From Chloroflexia bacterium (GTDB taxonomy: Bacteria; Chloroflexota; Chloroflexia; Thermomicrobiales; UBA6265): a stretch of DNA of 7,013 bases. The translations under genes and the position numbers were made by a program. Below, piece by piece: positions 5,905-7,013 of this stretch. Location of the stretch: NCBI GenBank assembly GCA_013696525.1, contig JACCYK010000191.1:1-7013 (forward strand), written 5' to 3'. Position 1 is the stretch's first letter. Every line of letters starts with the position of its first letter. The notes below the pieces were generated by a model that saw nothing but the letters and a program-made list of their open reading frames with translations, did not search any database and was not told the DNA's origin.

Positions 5905-7013
5905 TTGGCTGAAGCGCCGGTGACCTCCAGCGAATCCGAGCGGCCCGACAGCCAGGGTTCCCAACCAGCCATCAGGCGATCCAGGGCCGGTGGGACGCCG
6001 ATCTCCTGGTTCATTGGCGGCTTGCTTCTCTTGTATTTCTTTAAGCAGTTGTTGTTCGCCATTGCGTTCCAGCCATTTAGCGGGCACGACGAGGTCGCCC
6101 ATTACAGCTACATCGAGCTGCTCGCGACCGAGGGCCGAATTCCGGTGTTGCCGGTCCTGGAAGACTGGCAAGCGGCGGCACAAAACCGCGACGATACGAG
6201 CTTCGACCAACTACCGAGCACGCTGTACCCGTTCTGCCGCTATACGGTGAGCTGGCACTGCGAGCCAACCGATTGGGACTGGGCTCGAACGCCGCCACGG
6301 ATGGTGACCTATCTCGGCCAGCTTTACCCGACCGGCTTTCAGTACACCGCGAACCATCCCCCGCTCTATTACGCGCTGCTGGTCCCGGTCTACCGCGCGG
6401 TACAAGACTGGTCGCTGGTGGCGCGGCAGTATGTGCTCCGGTTGTTCGCCATCCCGTTCGGTCTCATCACCGTATTCTTGGCCTTTCGCCTCACCCGAGA
6501 GCTGTTTCCAACCGATGCCTTCATGCAGGTAACGGTGCCGACCTTTGTTGCGTTCCAGCCGCAGGTCTCGTACGAGGCCGCGATGATCAACAACGACATC
6601 GCCGCCGTGGCGCTGTTCTCCTGGGTCGCATTTCTCATTGTTCGCGGCATTCGAGCTCGATTCCCGGTGCGGACCTGCCTCTGGCTCGGCGTTGCGCTTG
6701 GCCTGGCGGTCCTCGCCAAATCGACCTCCCTGATCGGGGCGCCGGTCATCGCGGTGGCCATCATCAGCGCTGTTGGCTGGAAGAACGTCAGAGACTGGGT
6801 TGGGCGTGGCCTTTGCGTGCTCGTGCCGACGATCATCCTCGTATTGCCGTGGTACCTCTTTATGTTCCGTACTTACGGCAACTTCGACGGGCTGAGCCAG
6901 ATCCTGCAATTACAGGAATATTGGAACCGTCCGGCCGGCGACTTCTTCGAGCTGTTGGTGAATCGCGACTTTCTGGTCATGCGATTTCGCGAGACCTGGG
7001 GCGAGTTTGGCTG
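5905..7013 (+). CDS. GT-C type membrane glycosyltransferase (PMT/ArnT/DUF2142-like), 3' end outside window
   Basis: An open frame of 369 codons runs off the window end. By family, such proteins transfer a sugar from a polyprenyl-phosphate donor to an acceptor on the outer face of the membrane. A polar cytoplasmic tail (1-32) precedes the first helix (about 33-56). The first outer loop begins with GHDEVAHYSYIELL; D62-E63 is placed where GT-C enzymes carry their acidic catalytic residues. The loop is long (about 57-165) and contains C111 and C119, which could form a disulfide, and NHPPLYY (150-156), a motif common in PMT_2/GT39-like proteins. Further helices lie at about 177-195, 205-225, 233-249, 258-272, 275-292 and 302-321; MINND (227-231) and PWYLFMFRTYGN (315-326) recall DUF2142/GT39 relatives. 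The start is TTG 5905, fixed by an upstream stop at 5890 and GAGG at 5895. It lies 42 bp after the FAD oxidoreductase stop, suggesting cotranscription. Donor and acceptor cannot be named from the sequence. Confidence 0.85.
   Translation, partial: MAEAPVTSSESERPDSQGSQPAIRRSRAGGTPISWFIGGLLLLYFFKQLLFAIAFQPFSGHDEVAHYSYIELLATEGRIPVLPVLEDWQAAAQNRDDTSFDQLPSTLYPFCRYTVSWHCEPTDWDWARTPPRMVTYLGQLYPTGFQYTANHPPLYYALLVPVYRAVQDWSLVARQYVLRLFAIPFGLITVFLAFRLTRELFPTDAFMQVTVPTFVAFQPQVSYEAAMINNDIAAVALFSWVAFLIVRGIRARFPVRTCLWLGVALGLAVLAKSTSLIGAPVIAVAIISAVGWKNVRDWVGRGLCVLVPTIILVLPWYLFMFRTYGNFDGLSQILQLQEYWNRPAGDFFELLVNRDFLVMRFRETWGEFG

Noticed and set aside
4312..6210. Two long abutting minus-strand open frames (4312-5229 and 5230-6210) opposite the FAD oxidoreductase and GT-C genes
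   Set aside because: Their translations are Arg/His/Pro-rich without family motifs, and the + strand proteins are clearly real. They are antisense shadows from GC-biased codon use.
6211..6909. Minus-strand frame of 232 codons opposite the GT-C gene
   Set aside because: Low-complexity charged translation; the + strand frame has clear membrane helices and GT-C motifs.
1..7013. CRISPR arrays, tRNA or rRNA genes, insertion sequences, phage or toxin-antitoxin genes
   Set aside because: I saw no regularly spaced repeats, no tRNA-like cloverleaf, no transposase or integrase motifs and no terminal inverted repeats.

Overview
The window looks like ordinary chromosomal DNA from a GC-rich bacterium. 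Every supportable gene is on the + strand, and the reading frames have strongly G/C-biased third codon positions. One gene starts with GTG and another with TTG. The protein styles (an S41 peptidase with an FGTGTV motif, a class IV aminotransferase with an EAPGAC motif, a GtrA / FAD oxidoreductase / GT-C cluster) remind me of Chloroflexota, perhaps Thermomicrobia. That placement rests on memory of protein families, not on a search.

Left part (1-1942): the window opens inside the 3' end of a family 5 (oligopeptide/dipeptide type) ABC-transporter substrate-binding protein gene. A GC-rich hairpin without a U-tract follows. A plausible sigma70-type promoter then leads into a complete branched-chain amino acid aminotransferase (ilvE). 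About 230 bp of non-coding DNA with weak inverted repeats follows ilvE.

Middle (1943-3568): a membrane-anchored, PDZ-containing S41 (C-terminal processing) peptidase keeps its serine, but the usual catalytic lysine and the glutamine four residues later are replaced by Thr and Leu. A very clear intrinsic terminator with a 13-bp perfect stem ends this unit.

Right part (3569-7013): a short GtrA-like four-helix membrane protein, an FAD-dependent oxidoreductase of the amine-oxidase/UGM-like superfamily, and the 5' two-thirds or so of a polytopic GT-C glycosyltransferase. The last two are 42 bp apart and probably cotranscribed. Together they suggest extracytoplasmic, lipid-linked sugar metabolism or cell-surface glycosylation: GtrA-type proteins are linked to movement of polyprenyl-phosphate sugars, and GT-C enzymes use such donors outside the membrane. 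The substrate of the oxidoreductase is not known from the sequence.

I found no RNA genes, CRISPR arrays, insertion sequences or phage genes, and no convincing new system. The best leads are the catalytically altered S41 peptidase, the GtrA/FAD/GT-C cluster, and a small internal near-duplication in the FAD protein.
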